DNA from: Halorubrum sp. BOL3-1
GTDB lineage: Archaea; Halobacteriota; Halobacteria; Halobacteriales; Haloferacaceae
Assembly: GCF_004114375.1 (NCBI RefSeq)
Contig: NZ_CP034692.1
Span: 1,240,001 to 1,304,000 of the forward strand
Length of the DNA: 64,000 bases
Direction: 5' to 3'
Both the position numbers and the translations under genes were made by a program. Below are positions 53,222-62,808 of this stretch, one piece after another. Each line of letters opens with the position of its first letter. Within the stretch, counting starts at the first letter, position 1. A model generated the notes under the pieces. That model did not search any database and was not told the DNA's origin. It saw only the letters and a program-made list of their open reading frames with translations.

Positions 53222-54217
53222 TCACTCGCCGTCGCGCGTCAGGCGAACGTCGAGACAGACGTTGTACTCGTGGGGGGCGTACGACCGGACGACGCGCTCG
53301 GTCTCGACGTCGACCGCGTAGGCGTCGCCCGCCGCCGCCTCGATCGCGCGGCGACCCGGACCGAACGGGTCGTCCTCGTGTTGGATGTCGTAGTAGTGGA
53401 CCGCGCAGTCGTCGCCGGCGAGCGCGACCGCGGTGTCCAAAAAGTCGTCCGCGGAGTGCGGGAGGTTCATCACGAGCCGGTCGGCGGTGTCGGCGTGCGA
53501 GTCAGTGATCTCCCGCACGTCGCCCGCGACCGCGGTCACGCGGTCGGTCACGCCGTTCCGCTCGGCGTTCTCGCGGAGGTACTCGACCGCGCGCTCGTTG
53601 AGGTCGCAGGCGACAACGTCGGCGCCGCGGGCCCCCATCGGGACCGCGTACGGTCCCACGCCGGCGAACATGTCGACCGCCGATTCCCCGGCGTCGACCT
53701 GCTCGACCACGCGGTGACGCTCGGTCGCGAGTCGCGGGGAGAAGTACACCGCCGCGACGTCGAGCGCGAACTCGTGGCCGTACTCGCGGTGGACCGTCTC
53801 GGTCCCGTTCCCGGCCAGCACGTCCCACCGGCGGACGCGGAGCTCGCCCTCGATCGGGGAGGCGCGGTTGAGGACCGTCTCGCAGGGGACGTGGGAGGCC
53901 ATCACGGCGTCTGCGACCGCTCGCGCGCGCTCGTCGTCGTCCTCGTCGATTATGACGATGTCGCCCAACCGCTCCAGCGAGGGCTCGTAACCGAGAATCT
54001 CCGCGGGCGTCGTGGGACGGTCGCGCGCCGCCGCGTCGCGCTCGACGATCCGGTCCGCGAGGTCGGCGGGCACCCGGTCGCGCCCCGTGACGGGGATGTA
54101 GATCGTGTCGCCGTCGACGGCGATCTCGTGGTCGCCGTCGAGGGCGTCCGCGTCGGCGAGGCGGCTCCGAACGGTCTCGCCGCGCTCGCGGTCGACGGCG
54201 ACGCAGGGAACGCTCAT
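53222..54217 (-). CDS. trm5: tRNA (guanine37-N1)-methyltransferase Trm5
   Basis: 331 residues. An N-terminal region with LGDIVIIDED is followed by the Trm5 Rossmann core DMFAGVGPYAVP, AVEYLRENAERNGV and the catalytic-pocket NLPH motif, then HYYDIQHEDDPFG and the YNVCLDVRL ending. It makes m1G37 and prevents frameshifting. Length and motifs are full. Confidence 0.93.
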   Translation of the reverse strand: MSVPCVAVDRERGETVRSRLADADALDGDHEIAVDGDTIYIPVTGRDRVPADLADRIVERDAAARDRPTTPAEILGYEPSLERLGDIVIIDEDDDERARAVADAVMASHVPCETVLNRASPIEGELRVRRWDVLAGNGTETVHREYGHEFALDVAAVYFSPRLATERHRVVEQVDAGESAVDMFAGVGPYAVPMGARGADVVACDLNERAVEYLRENAERNGVTDRVTAVAGDVREITDSHADTADRLVMNLPHSADDFLDTAVALAGDDCAVHYYDIQHEDDPFGPGRRAIEAAAGDAYAVDVETERVVRSYAPHEYNVCLDVRLTRDGE

Positions 54218-54281
54218 CGTCGGGAGGAGGCGGGGGAGCGAATAAACGGTGACGCTTCGCGGGTCGCGCTCGGGGACGCGT

Positions 54282-55574
54282 TCACTTCTCGGTCGCGGTC
54301 GCGGCCGCGACCGCGTCGAGCAGCGCCGCGTCGTCGACGTCTGCGGACACGGGGACGAGGCGGTCCGCGGCCGCGGCCACCTCGGCGTTCGGGCCGAGCG
54401 CGTCCTCGGGCCCGTCGCTCCCCGACGATTCCGGGCTGACCGCGAGCGTCGCGTCGGCGGCGGCGGCGAGGTCGCGCGCCGCCGCGACCGCCCCCGCGGA
54501 CGGTCCCTCGAAGGGGGGCGCCGTCACTACCGCCGCGCCCGCGTCCGCGGCGACGCCGGCGGCCGCGTCGCCGGCTGGGACCACGCCGACCGACGGCTCG
54601 TGGCCCGCGGCGGCCAATCGAGCGACGACGCGGGCGGCCGGGCGGCCCGTACCGATCACGTGGACGCGGCGGGCCTCGACGTCGCTCGGCGGGAACGCCG
54701 TGACCGCGGGCGTTCCGGTCGCCGGGTCGCGGCCGACGAACGCCTCCGCGTCGAAGGCGGCGCCGACGGTCGGGCCGGACAGCACCGGCTCCGGCGGCCC
54801 GGCGGCCTGAACGCCGCCGTTCGCGAGGACGACGACCTCGTCGCAGTACCGAGCGGCGGCGTCCAGGTCGTGGATCGCGGCGATCGCGCCGCGCTCGCCG
54901 TCGTCGACGAACGAGCGCACCAGCTCTAAGGTCTCGACCGCGTGGTTCACGTCGAGGCTGGCGGTCGGCTCGTCCAACAGGAGGAGCGGCGCGGCCTGCG
55001 CCAGCGCCCGCGCGAGCAGCACGCGCTGGCGCTCACCGCCGGAGACCTCGGTGATCGACCGGTCCGCGAAGCGGTCGACGTCCGCGGCCGCCATCGCGGC
55101 GTCGACCGCGGCGTCGTCCTCGACGTCGTGGGCGTCGAACCGACCGAGGTGCGGCGTTCGCCCCATCTCGACGACATGGCGCACCCGGAAGTCGAACGCG
55201 AGGTTCGTCGCCTGCGGGACGCTCGCGACCCGGCGCCCGACCTCGCCGGCCGACAGCGACGCGGCCGGGTCGCCGCCGATCCGGACCGTCCCCGCGTCCG
55301 GCTCGACGACGCCGGTCACCGCGCGCAACACCGTGGTCTTGCCGGCGCCGTTCGGCCCGACGAGGCCGACGAACGAGCCGGGGTCGACCGACAGATCGAC
55401 GCCGGAGACCACGTCGACGTCTCCGAACGAGACGGCCACGTCCGAGACCGACAACAGGGGGTCGTCGCCGAACGAGAGCGACGTGTCCGGGAGCGGCTCG
55501 GGGTCGCCCGCGAGTTTGTTCGCGTCGTCCGCGGGCGGCGAGGCGGCGCCGTCGCCGGTGCGGTCGGCGCTCAC
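54282..55574 (-). CDS. btuD: Cobalamin/iron-chelate ABC transporter ATPase with C-terminal extra domain
   Basis: 430 residues from GTG 55574, which overlaps the permease stop codon. The ABC domain (about 30-270) has Walker [10 protein letters not shown], signature [15 protein letters not shown], Walker [13 protein letters not shown] and the H-loop [10 protein letters not shown] further domain of about 150 residues ([20 protein letters not shown] onward) is fused to the C-terminus; it is Rossmann-like and Ala/Gly-rich, and is not part of a standard BtuD. A longer in-frame read to 56027 is an out-of-frame shadow of the permease. Confidence 0.9.
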   Translation of the reverse strand: MSADRTGDGAASPPADDANKLAGDPEPLPDTSLSFGDDPLLSVSDVAVSFGDVDVVSGVDLSVDPGSFVGLVGPNGAGKTTVLRAVTGVVEPDAGTVRIGGDPAASLSAGEVGRRVASVPQATNLAFDFRVRHVVEMGRTPHLGRFDAHDVEDDAAVDAAMAAADVDRFADRSITEVSGGERQRVLLARALAQAAPLLLLDEPTASLDVNHAVETLELVRSFVDDGERGAIAAIHDLDAAARYCDEVVVLANGGVQAAGPPEPVLSGPTVGAAFDAEAFVGRDPATGTPAVTAFPPSDVEARRVHVIGTGRPAARVVARLAAAGHEPSVGVVPAGDAAAGVAADAGAAVVTAPPFEGPSAGAVAAARDLAAAADATLAVSPESSGSDGPEDALGPNAEVAAAADRLVPVSADVDDAALLDAVAAATATEK

Positions 55575-56737
55575 AGCTCCGACACCTCCCGGGTCACGAG
55601 CAGGTAGACGAAGAAGGGCGCGCCGACCGCGGCGGTGATGATACCGACCGGGTACTCGGCGGCCGCCGAGCGCGCGACCGTGTCGGCCGCGACGAGGAAC
55701 GTGCCGCCGGCGAGCGCCGCGGTCGGGAGCAGCACCCGGTGGTCGGGACCGACGACGAGCCGGAGCATGTGCGGGACGATGAGACCGACGAACCCGATCA
55801 CGCCGGCGAACGCGACGCCGGCGGCCGTGACGAGCGCCGAGGCCGCGAGCAGGATCCGCTTTGTGCGCTCGACCGCGATTCCCAGCCCGCGGGCCTCCTC
55901 TTCCCCGAGCAGGAGGACGTTGAGGTCGCGGGCGTACGCGAGCAGCACGGCGAACAGCGGCGGGACGACGACGGCGGTGACGGCGACCTCGCTCCACGCG
56001 GCGCCCGAGAGGTGGCCCATCAGCCACGCGACGATCTGCCGGAGCGACTCGCCGGCCTGGAGCTGGAGGTACGAGACGACCGCGCCGAGGAACGTCTGGA
56101 CCGCGACGCCGGCCAGAAGCAGGGTGGCGACGGGGGTCCGACCGCCCCGGGTCGCGATCGCGTACACGCCGAAGGCGGCGACGAGCGCCCCGACAAACGC
56201 GAACAGACTGGTGCCCGCGCCGCGCGAGAGCGCCACGTCGACGGACCCGACGAGCGGGAGCGCGACCGTCGTCGAGAGCGCGACCGGGAAGACGATGAAC
56301 GCCACCGCGCCGACCGCCGCCCCCGAGGAGACGCCGATGATCGACGGGTCGGCCATCGGATTGCGGAAGAAGCCCTGCATCACGGTGCCGGCGGCCGCGA
56401 GCGAGAACCCGACGAGCGCGGCCAGCAGGATCCGCGGGAGCCGCACCCCCACGACGATCCGCTGGTGGACGGAGTCGACGGGGAACGCGAACGGCGACGC
56501 GAACGCGAGGTCGACCCCCGGGAGCGTGAGCGGCCCGACCCCGGGCACCGACAGCGGGCCGACGCCGCTCGGGCTCGTTTCGATCCCCGCCGGCACCGCG
56601 AGCGCGTTCAGCACCGATTTCACGACGGTCTCCGGCGGTATTTTGACGGGTCCGATCGCGGCGCTAACGACGACGACGACGGCCAAGAGCGCGGCTATCG
56701 CCGCCGACCAGGCCGACGATCGGAGCCAGGGTCGCAT
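55571..56737 (-). CDS. btuC: FecCD/BtuC-family ABC transporter permease
   Basis: 388 residues with about ten hydrophobic helices. The BtuC/FecCD signatures [20 protein letters not shown] and [20 protein letters not shown] are visible. It forms the membrane channel for a cobalamin or iron-chelate importer with the ATPase immediately downstream (overlapping stop and start) and the binding protein encoded divergently. ATG 56737 is preferred; an upstream frame to 56884 lies over the divergent promoter. Confidence 0.93.
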   Translation of the reverse strand: MRPWLRSSAWSAAIAALLAVVVVVSAAIGPVKIPPETVVKSVLNALAVPAGIETSPSGVGPLSVPGVGPLTLPGVDLAFASPFAFPVDSVHQRIVVGVRLPRILLAALVGFSLAAAGTVMQGFFRNPMADPSIIGVSSGAAVGAVAFIVFPVALSTTVALPLVGSVDVALSRGAGTSLFAFVGALVAAFGVYAIATRGGRTPVATLLLAGVAVQTFLGAVVSYLQLQAGESLRQIVAWLMGHLSGAAWSEVAVTAVVVPPLFAVLLAYARDLNVLLLGEEEARGLGIAVERTKRILLAASALVTAAGVAFAGVIGFVGLIVPHMLRLVVGPDHRVLLPTAALAGGTFLVAADTVARSAAAEYPVGIITAAVGAPFFVYLLVTREVSEL

Positions 56738-56760
56738 GCGTACTCCAACACAACTTGTAG

Positions 56761-56778
56761 TAGATAAATACTTATTGG
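56761..56778. promoter_or_regulatory. Shared divergent TATA region of btuC and btuF
   Basis: One AT-rich block (GATAAATACTTATT) lies 63 bp-spaced between the two starts, centred about 27-32 bp from both ATG 56737 (minus) and ATG 56800 (plus). A single factor bound here could control the permease-ATPase operon and the binding protein together. Confidence 0.6.
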
Positions 56779-56799
56779 ACGAGTCCGCTCCTTGAGTCG

Positions 56800-58038
56800 A
56801 TGCGAAACAGTTTCGCGATCGCGATGGCCGTGCTGGTGACGACCGCCCTGGTCGTCGGCGTCGCCGGGACGGCCGCGGGCGCACAGCCGACGATATCGAC
56901 CGACGGACCGACCGCGGGCGGAGGGCCGTCGGTGGGACCGGCAGCGGCGACGGGACCGGCGGCCGGCCCGGCGCAGACCGACGACGCCTGCGGGTTCCCG
57001 GTCGAGACGACCGACGCGACCGGGACCACGGTGACGCTCAACGAGTCACCGGACCGGATCACGACGCTCAACCCCTCGGCCGCGCAGACGCTGTGGGAAC
57101 TCGGAGAGCAGGACCGCGTCGTCGGCGTGAGCCAGTTCGCGTTCTACCTCGACGGCGCCGAGGAGCGCGCGAACGTCTCCGCCGAGTTCGGCGCGAGCGT
57201 CGAGCGCGTCGTCGACACCGACCCCGACCTCGTGTTGGCGCCGAACTCCTCGGCGGCCGACGTCGGGTCGCTCCGCGAGCAGGGGCTGACCGTCTACCAC
57301 TTCCCGGCGGCGACTTCCGTCGACGACATCGCCGAGAAGACCGAGACGATCGGTCGGCTCGTCGGCGCGTGCGACGCCGCCGCCGAGACAAACGAGGAGA
57401 TGGACGACGCGGTCGCGGCCGCCGAGGAGCGGACGGCCGACATCGACCGTCCCGCCGCGCTATACCCGCTCGAGGGCGGGTACGTCGCCGCGAACAACAC
57501 CTTCATCGACGCGATCATGAACGCCGGCGGTGCCGACAACGTCGCCGCGACCGAACACGAGGCGTACCCGCAACTCTCCGACGAAGTCATCCTCGAAACG
57601 GACCCCGAACTGATGCTGGTCACCGACTCCGAAGCCGCCATCCTCGAACAGGAGCCGTACGCCAGCACTACCGCGGGCGCCGAGGAGAACTACGTCGTGA
57701 TGAACGTGAACTACCTCAACCAGCCCGCGCCCCGCAGCGTGATCGAGTCGACGGCGACGCTCTCGAACGCGGTCGTCGAGATGGGGACCGAGGGTGAGGA
57801 GTCGACGGACGGCGCGGACGGCGCGGACGACGGCACGACTGACGGGGACTCGTCGGAGGACGGCGACTCCTCGGACGACGGAGACACCTCCGACGGCGAG
57901 GACGGGAACGAGACGGACGGGAACGAGACGGACGAGAACGAGACCGCCGGCGACACCGGCGCTGAATCCCCCGGCTTCGGCGTCGTCGCGGCCGCCCTCG
58001 CACTGCTCGCGACCGGGCTTCTCGCGCGGCGCGAGTGA
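56800..58038 (+). CDS. btuF: Cobalamin/iron-chelate ABC transporter substrate-binding protein, PGF-CTERM
   Basis: 412 residues. A signal peptide (about 1-28) and low-complexity linker precede a BtuF/FepB-type periplasmic domain ([20 protein letters not shown] near 68, [47 protein letters not shown]). A Ser/Asp/Gly/Glu-rich stalk follows. The C-terminus is a PGF-CTERM signal ([23 protein letters not shown]-type, hydrophobic helix plus Arg-rich end), for archaeosortase processing and lipid anchoring at the S-layer side. It works with the divergent btuC-btuD genes. Confidence 0.93.
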   Translation: MRNSFAIAMAVLVTTALVVGVAGTAAGAQPTISTDGPTAGGGPSVGPAAATGPAAGPAQTDDACGFPVETTDATGTTVTLNESPDRITTLNPSAAQTLWELGEQDRVVGVSQFAFYLDGAEERANVSAEFGASVERVVDTDPDLVLAPNSSAADVGSLREQGLTVYHFPAATSVDDIAEKTETIGRLVGACDAAAETNEEMDDAVAAAEERTADIDRPAALYPLEGGYVAANNTFIDAIMNAGGADNVAATEHEAYPQLSDEVILETDPELMLVTDSEAAILEQEPYASTTAGAEENYVVMNVNYLNQPAPRSVIESTATLSNAVVEMGTEGEESTDGADGADDGTTDGDSSEDGDSSDDGDTSDGEDGNETDGNETDENETAGDTGAESPGFGVVAAALALLATGLLARRE

Positions 58039-58067
58039 GCTGACGCCGTCCCCGACGGACCGCCCTT

Positions 58068-59285
58068 CTAGATTCCCTGACCCATCAGGTGGCTGCGGAG
58101 GATGTCGGGCGTCTTCAGCCCGGCGTCGCCGTTGAGCAGGACGACGGTCTCGTCGCCGTCGAAGAACTCCTCCTCCGCGAGTTTCCACGCCCCGGCGGGG
58201 GCGGCCCCGCCCGCGGCGCCGGTCTCGACGACCTCGTTTTGCGCGACCGCGACCGCGCTCGCGAGGATGTCGTCGTCGTCGACGCCGACCGCAGTCCCGC
58301 CGCTCTCCTCGACCGCCTCGACCGCGGCGGCGCCGCCGGCGGGGTCCGGGATCTCCAGTTCGCCGCAGATGGTGTCGGGCGTCTCCCACGGCTCCGGCTC
58401 CGCGAGTCCGCGCTCGACCGCGGCCGCGATCGGGGCGCAGCCGGCCGCCTGGGCGGCGATGAGTCGGGGCGTACCGTCGACCGCGCCGATCCGGTCGAGT
58501 TCGACGAACCCCTTGTGGATTCCGGCGATCACCTCGCCGGAGCCGGTCGGGACGACGACGACGTCGGGCGCCGCGCCGAGGTCCGCGACCAGCTCGAACG
58601 CGACCGTCTTCGCGCCCTCGTGGCGGTACGGGGTGACGAACTCCCCGACGTCGGTGTACTCCGTCTCCAGCTGCTCGTCGACCGCGGCGGCCGCGTCCGG
58701 GAAGCGCCCGCCGACCACGCGCATCTCACCGCCGTGGACGTTCGTCATCGACTTGTTCGAGAACGCACACCGAGAGGGGACGAACGCGTACGAGCGCAGG
58801 TCCGCCCGGCCCGCGTACGCCGCCATCGACTGCCCGGCGTTGCCCGGGCTCGCACAGACGAGCGGCTCGACGTCGGCGCCCTCGGCGGCCCGGCCCGCGA
58901 CCGCCGTGAGCGCGACGGAGAGCCCGCGGTCGAGGACGGTTCCGGTCGGATTCCGTCCCTCGTCTTTGACGTAGACCGCGTCGACATCGAGCTCGTCCGC
59001 GAGGCGGTCGGTCGGGACGAGGGGGGTGGCGCCCTCGCCGGCGGTGATCGCCGTCTCCGCGCTGAACGGCAGTAGCGCGTCGAAGCGCCAGTGACCGCGG
59101 CCGACGCCGACCCCTGATTCGTCGAACAGCGCGTCGGGGTCGACGGCCTCGTAATCGTAGACGGGGTCGAGTCCGCGCGCCCGCTCGTCGGCGTCGATCG
59201 TCGTCGGGTCCGCGGTCTCGTGGACCCGGCCCGACGCGCGGCTCTTCAGCCCGCGGAACGCCGGCGTGGTCTCGGTCGTCTCCAT
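58068..59285 (-). CDS. Threonine-synthase-like protein lacking the PLP lysine
   Basis: 405 residues of fold type II, threonine synthase-like. KDEGRNPTGTVLDRGLSVAL aligns with the usual KDEGxNPTGSFKDRG block, but the Schiff-base lysine is Leu (residue 118, codon at 58932-58934). The phosphate loop SPGNAGQSMAAYAG, VVVPTGSGEVIAGIHKGFVE and the C-terminal LLNGDAGLKTPD remain. Without the lysine normal PLP catalysis should fail, so it may be a regulatory or binding paralogue. ATG 59285 is taken because upstream sequence belongs to repeat copy 5. Confidence 0.82.
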   Translation of the reverse strand: METTETTPAFRGLKSRASGRVHETADPTTIDADERARGLDPVYDYEAVDPDALFDESGVGVGRGHWRFDALLPFSAETAITAGEGATPLVPTDRLADELDVDAVYVKDEGRNPTGTVLDRGLSVALTAVAGRAAEGADVEPLVCASPGNAGQSMAAYAGRADLRSYAFVPSRCAFSNKSMTNVHGGEMRVVGGRFPDAAAAVDEQLETEYTDVGEFVTPYRHEGAKTVAFELVADLGAAPDVVVVPTGSGEVIAGIHKGFVELDRIGAVDGTPRLIAAQAAGCAPIAAAVERGLAEPEPWETPDTICGELEIPDPAGGAAAVEAVEESGGTAVGVDDDDILASAVAVAQNEVVETGAAGGAAPAGAWKLAEEEFFDGDETVVLLNGDAGLKTPDILRSHLMGQGI

Positions 59286-59362
59286 GCCCGACCTTGCGTC
59301 GGCGGCGACTAATCGCTTCTCACTCGGCGGCGGACAGCCGTCCGGATGCCACCTTCGAACGT

Positions 59363-59631
59363 GCGGTGGCGCGCGCCTGCGAGCGGCCGCCCTCGGCGGC
59401 CGCGAGTCAGCGCGTGCGAGGGAGGCGGCGGTCCGGCGCGGCTCCGCCCGCGCAGGGCCGTCCGCCGAGGCTGGGGAGGTGCGAGGCGTTGTGCGGAGCG
59501 GTGCGGGGCGGGGCTCGAAGGGGCAGCCGCGAGGCGGGCGGAGGCGACGCAAGCACTGAAGGAGCGAGCGACGCGAGCGACTGAAGCGCGCAGCGAGCGT
59601 CCGCCCGCCTCGCGGCTGGGGCTTCGGTGGT
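59363..59631 (+). repeat. Dispersed hairpin repeat, copy 5
   Basis: Forward copy of 269 bp. The perfect 19-bp stem (59524-59542 with 59600-59618; arm CAGCCGCGAGGCGGGCGGA) differs from copy 1 only at position 18, compensated in the other arm. It closes a 57-nt loop. An isolated extra tail GCGGCTGGGGCTTCGGTGGT lies at 59675-59694. It separates divergent genes, and the next gene's TATA box (TTTATAAA, about 59713-59720) follows just after the extra tail. Confidence 0.85.
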
Positions 59632-59742
59632 GTCCGTGTCGCTCACCGATTTATAAGTGGCATGTCACGGCCGAGCGGCTGGGGCTTCGGTGGTGTCCAC
59701 CACCGATCACCGTTTATAAACCCGCAAACCGAACCCACGCGT

Positions 59743-61065
59743 ATGGACGGAGACGTCACCGTGGTCGGCGGCGGCCTCGCGGGACTCGTCGCGGCGAGGC
59801 GACTCGCTGAAACGGGCGCGGACGTGACGCTGTACGAGCGACGCCCCGAGGTCGGCGGGCGCGTCCGGACCGAGACAGTCGACGGGTTCACCATCGACCG
59901 AGGCTTCCAAGTGCTGTTCGACAGCTACCCCGCGGTCAAGCGCGAACTCGGCTCCGACCGCCTCAACGACCTCGACCTCCGGACGTTCGCGCCGGGCGCG
60001 ACGATCTGCCGCCCCGGGAAGCGCTCGGTCCTCTCCGACCCGCTCCGCGACCCGCTCGGGGCGATCCCGTCGCTCCTGAACGACGAGGTCCCCTTCTCGG
60101 ACAAGCTCCGCACCCTCGCGCTCCGGTACGACCTCTCGAAGCGCGACGAGGGCGACTTCTTCGCCGGCTCCGACGAGTCCATCCGCGAGTATCTCCGCGG
60201 CTGGGGGTTCGCGGAGGACTACGTCGAGAACTTCGTCGAACCGTTCTACGGCGGGATCACGCTCGACCGGAGCCTCTCGACCTCCAAGCACGTCTTCGAG
60301 TACACGTTCCGCGCGATGGGCCGCGGGTCGATCGGCGTCCCGGCCGCGGGCATGGCCGCGCTCCCCGCCGCGCTCGCGGACCGCGCCCGCGAGGCCGGCG
60401 TGACGATCGAGACCGGCGTGGACGTGGAGGCGGTCCGGGTCGCGGGCGGCGGCCGCATCCCGTTCCGAACCGGGCGCAGTGAGGCCGAGGGTGCCACCGT
60501 CGAACTCGCGGACGGCGCGACCCGCGAGACCGACGCGGTCGTCGTCGCGGCCTCGCCGCCCGAGGTGCGCCGGCTCACCGGCGTCGAATCGGTCCCGACC
60601 GAGGGCGTCCCGAACGTCACCGGCTGGTACGCGCTCCCCGAGAGCGAGGCGCCCGACGCCGGCGACCGGATCCTGCTCAACGCCGCGGACGACGCGCCGA
60701 ACGCCGTGATCCCGATGTCGGAAGTCGCGCCCGAGTACGCGCCCGACGGTCAGGCGCTGTTCGCGGCGACGTTCCTCGGCACGGACGCGCTCGACCGGGA
60801 CGCCGACGCGCTCCGCGAGGCCGTCCTCGACACCCTGGCGGCGTGGTTCCCCGGCGGCGATTTCGACGCGCTGGAGACCGTCGACGTCCACCGGATCCGG
60901 TTCGCGCAGTTCGCGCAGCCGCCGGGCGTCCACGCCGATCTGCCGGCCCCGGACGACCCGGACGGGCCGGTCGTCCTCGCGGGCGACTACACCGAGTGGT
61001 CGTCGATCCAGGGCGCGCTGGAGAGCGGACGGACGGCGGCGGAGACGGCGGAAGGGTATCTGTAG
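59743..61065 (+). CDS. FAD-dependent amine-oxidase/phytoene-desaturase-like oxidoreductase
   Basis: 440 residues. The N-terminal FAD fold VVGGGLAGLVAARRLAETGA is followed by ERRPEVGGRVRTETVDGFTIDRGFQ, a GFQVLFDSYPAV substrate domain and the C-terminal FAD segment GPVVLAGDYTEWSSIQGALE. This is the amine oxidase/carotenoid-desaturase superfamily. A TATA box 27 bp before ATG 59743 fixes the start. Substrate unknown; no carotenoid genes are adjacent. Confidence 0.88.
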   Translation: MDGDVTVVGGGLAGLVAARRLAETGADVTLYERRPEVGGRVRTETVDGFTIDRGFQVLFDSYPAVKRELGSDRLNDLDLRTFAPGATICRPGKRSVLSDPLRDPLGAIPSLLNDEVPFSDKLRTLALRYDLSKRDEGDFFAGSDESIREYLRGWGFAEDYVENFVEPFYGGITLDRSLSTSKHVFEYTFRAMGRGSIGVPAAGMAALPAALADRAREAGVTIETGVDVEAVRVAGGGRIPFRTGRSEAEGATVELADGATRETDAVVVAASPPEVRRLTGVESVPTEGVPNVTGWYALPESEAPDAGDRILLNAADDAPNAVIPMSEVAPEYAPDGQALFAATFLGTDALDRDADALREAVLDTLAAWFPGGDFDALETVDVHRIRFAQFAQPPGVHADLPAPDDPDGPVVLAGDYTEWSSIQGALESGRTAAETAEGYL

Positions 61066-61071
61066 GGCGTC

Positions 61072-62235
61072 TCACTCCTCGCGCAGGAACGCCTCCTCGC
61101 CGCGTTCGTCGACGGCCGCGAGCAGCTCGTCTCGCTGCCTGCGGACCTCGGGCGGCAGTTCGGCGTAGGCGTAGTCAAACATGTCGGCGGGGTCGGTCTC
61201 GATCGACTCGGCGTGGTCTATCGCGCCGGCGACGACGTCGTCGGCCTCCGCCCGGATCGCCGCGACCCCCTCGTCGTCGATCCGACCGGTCTCCCGGAGG
61301 AACGTCTCCGTGCGGTCGATCGGGTCGAGCGCGCGCCACGGCTCGACGGCGTCCGGGTCGCGGTAGGCGCTCGGGTCGTCGGCGGTCGTGTGCGCGCCGA
61401 ACCGGTACTCGACGAACTCGATCAGGGCCGGACGAGGGGCGTCGTCGCCGTCCGTTTCGCTCTCGCCGCCGCCTCCGCCCTCGCCGCCCCGTCTCGCGCG
61501 CTCGGCGGCCTCCCGCGTGACCGCGTAGCTCGCGAGCGGGTCCATGCCGTCGACGCGGACACCGTCGAAGCCGTAGGCGGTCGCCTTCGCCGCGAACGTC
61601 TCGCTCGCGGTCTGTCGGGACTCCGGAATCGAGATGGCCCAGCCGTTGTTGTGACAGCAGAAGAGGGTGGGCGTGTCGAACACGCCCGCGAAGTTCATCG
61701 CCTCGTGGAAGTCGCCCTCGCTCGTCGCCCCGTCGCCGAAGTGACAGGCGACGACCCGATCCTCGTCGCGGTGGTCGAACGCCCACGCCGCGCCGACCGC
61801 GTGCGGGAGGTGCGCCGCGATCCCGATGTTGAGCGGGAAGACGTTCCCCTCGGCGATCGCCTCGGTCCCCGACTCGTGGCCCGTCCAGTAGGGGAGGTAC
61901 TCCGAGAGGAGGTCGCGGACGACGACCGCGCCGTGTTCGCGGTACTGGTAGGAGATCAGGTCGTCGTCCGCGAGCGCGTGCGTCGACCCGACCGCCGACC
62001 CCCCCTGGCCCGCGCAGGGCGCGTACGTCCCGATCCGGCCCTGCCGCTGGAGGCTGACGGCCCGCTCGTCGAACCGCCGCGTGACGACCAGGTCGCGGTA
62101 GATCGCGCGGAACCGCTCGTCCGAGAGGTCCGGGACCGTCGCGTCCGGCAGGGGGTAGCCGTCCGCGTCGAGGATCCGGAAGACGTCCTCGTCGGCGAGG
62201 GGGTCGGCGCCGTCGTTGGGGCCGGATTCGGTCAT
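61072..62235 (-). CDS. pdhA: 2-oxo acid dehydrogenase E1 component, alpha subunit
   Basis: 387 residues. ThDP-binding GDGATSEGDFHEAMNFAGVF and NNGWAISIP, and QGRIGTYAPCAGQGGSAVGS near the start, identify an E1-alpha (pyruvate or branched-chain type). A Gly/Glu-rich insertion (about 255-270) interrupts the C-terminal region. It pairs with an E1-beta to decarboxylate 2-oxo acids. No beta, E2 or E3 gene is next to it in this window, so it is an isolated alpha gene here. It converges on the FAD oxidoreductase with 6 bp between stop codons. Confidence 0.9.
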   Translation of the reverse strand: MTESGPNDGADPLADEDVFRILDADGYPLPDATVPDLSDERFRAIYRDLVVTRRFDERAVSLQRQGRIGTYAPCAGQGGSAVGSTHALADDDLISYQYREHGAVVVRDLLSEYLPYWTGHESGTEAIAEGNVFPLNIGIAAHLPHAVGAAWAFDHRDEDRVVACHFGDGATSEGDFHEAMNFAGVFDTPTLFCCHNNGWAISIPESRQTASETFAAKATAYGFDGVRVDGMDPLASYAVTREAAERARRGGEGGGGGESETDGDDAPRPALIEFVEYRFGAHTTADDPSAYRDPDAVEPWRALDPIDRTETFLRETGRIDDEGVAAIRAEADDVVAGAIDHAESIETDPADMFDYAYAELPPEVRRQRDELLAAVDERGEEAFLREE

Positions 62236-62274
62236 ACGGATCCCCTGTGTCCCGCACTCACAAGGAGGTAGCGG

Positions 62275-62742
62275 TCACGGCGAGCCGGCGGGCGTCGCGG
62301 TCCCCTTGCCCCCGATCCGCCGCCGGGCGTACGCGAGCGGGACCCCGACGAAGAGGCCGGTGACGGCGGCGAAGCCGAGTGTCAGTCCGACGATCGACAA
62401 CACGGGGCCGACCGCGAGCATCTCCGTCCCCCAGACGAACACGAACCACCCGGTCCAGACGCCGCCGGTACACAGGGCCGTGAGCAGGCCGTAGGCCGCG
62501 CCGGTCCGGTAGGAGAACGCGCTCCGCCGCTCCGCCAGTCGCCACCAGCAGATCGGTCCCGTGACGAGCGCCGGGACCGCGAGCAGCGGGACCGGGAGTC
62601 CGGCGACGTCGACGAACACGCGGAGTACGTCCGAGAGGAGGACGGCGACGAAGGCGCCGCAAGCGAACGCGTAGGCACCGGCGAGCAGTGCCCACCCCCG
62701 CGGAGACGAGAGCGTCGACTCGGACCGGAGAGAGCCGTCCAT
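62275..62742 (-). CDS. Four-helix membrane protein
   Basis: 155 residues with hydrophobic segments near 17-40, 45-65, 85-105 and 112-140, and a basic C-terminus. The helix pair WALLAGAYAFACGAFVAVLL and GPVLSIVGLTLGFAAVTGLF are clear. No family recognised. It lies upstream of pdhA in the same direction with 39 bp between. Confidence 0.65.
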   Translation of the reverse strand: MDGSLRSESTLSSPRGWALLAGAYAFACGAFVAVLLSDVLRVFVDVAGLPVPLLAVPALVTGPICWWRLAERRSAFSYRTGAAYGLLTALCTGGVWTGWFVFVWGTEMLAVGPVLSIVGLTLGFAAVTGLFVGVPLAYARRRIGGKGTATPAGSP

Positions 62743-62808
62743 GCCTGGTGATCGCGCGGGTCAAATAAAGGGGTTCGCGTGGGTGAAACGACGACTTGAG
62801 CCTTCCGC

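Noticed and set aside
55575-56027. N-terminal extension of the BtuD ATPase
   Set aside because: The extra sequence is an out-of-frame shadow of the permease gene; the GTG overlapping the permease stop gives a normal start.
56738-56799. Cobalamin riboswitch between btuC and btuF
   Set aside because: The gap is only 62 bp and holds a shared TATA region; there is no room for the riboswitch fold, and archaeal B12 genes are not known to use it.
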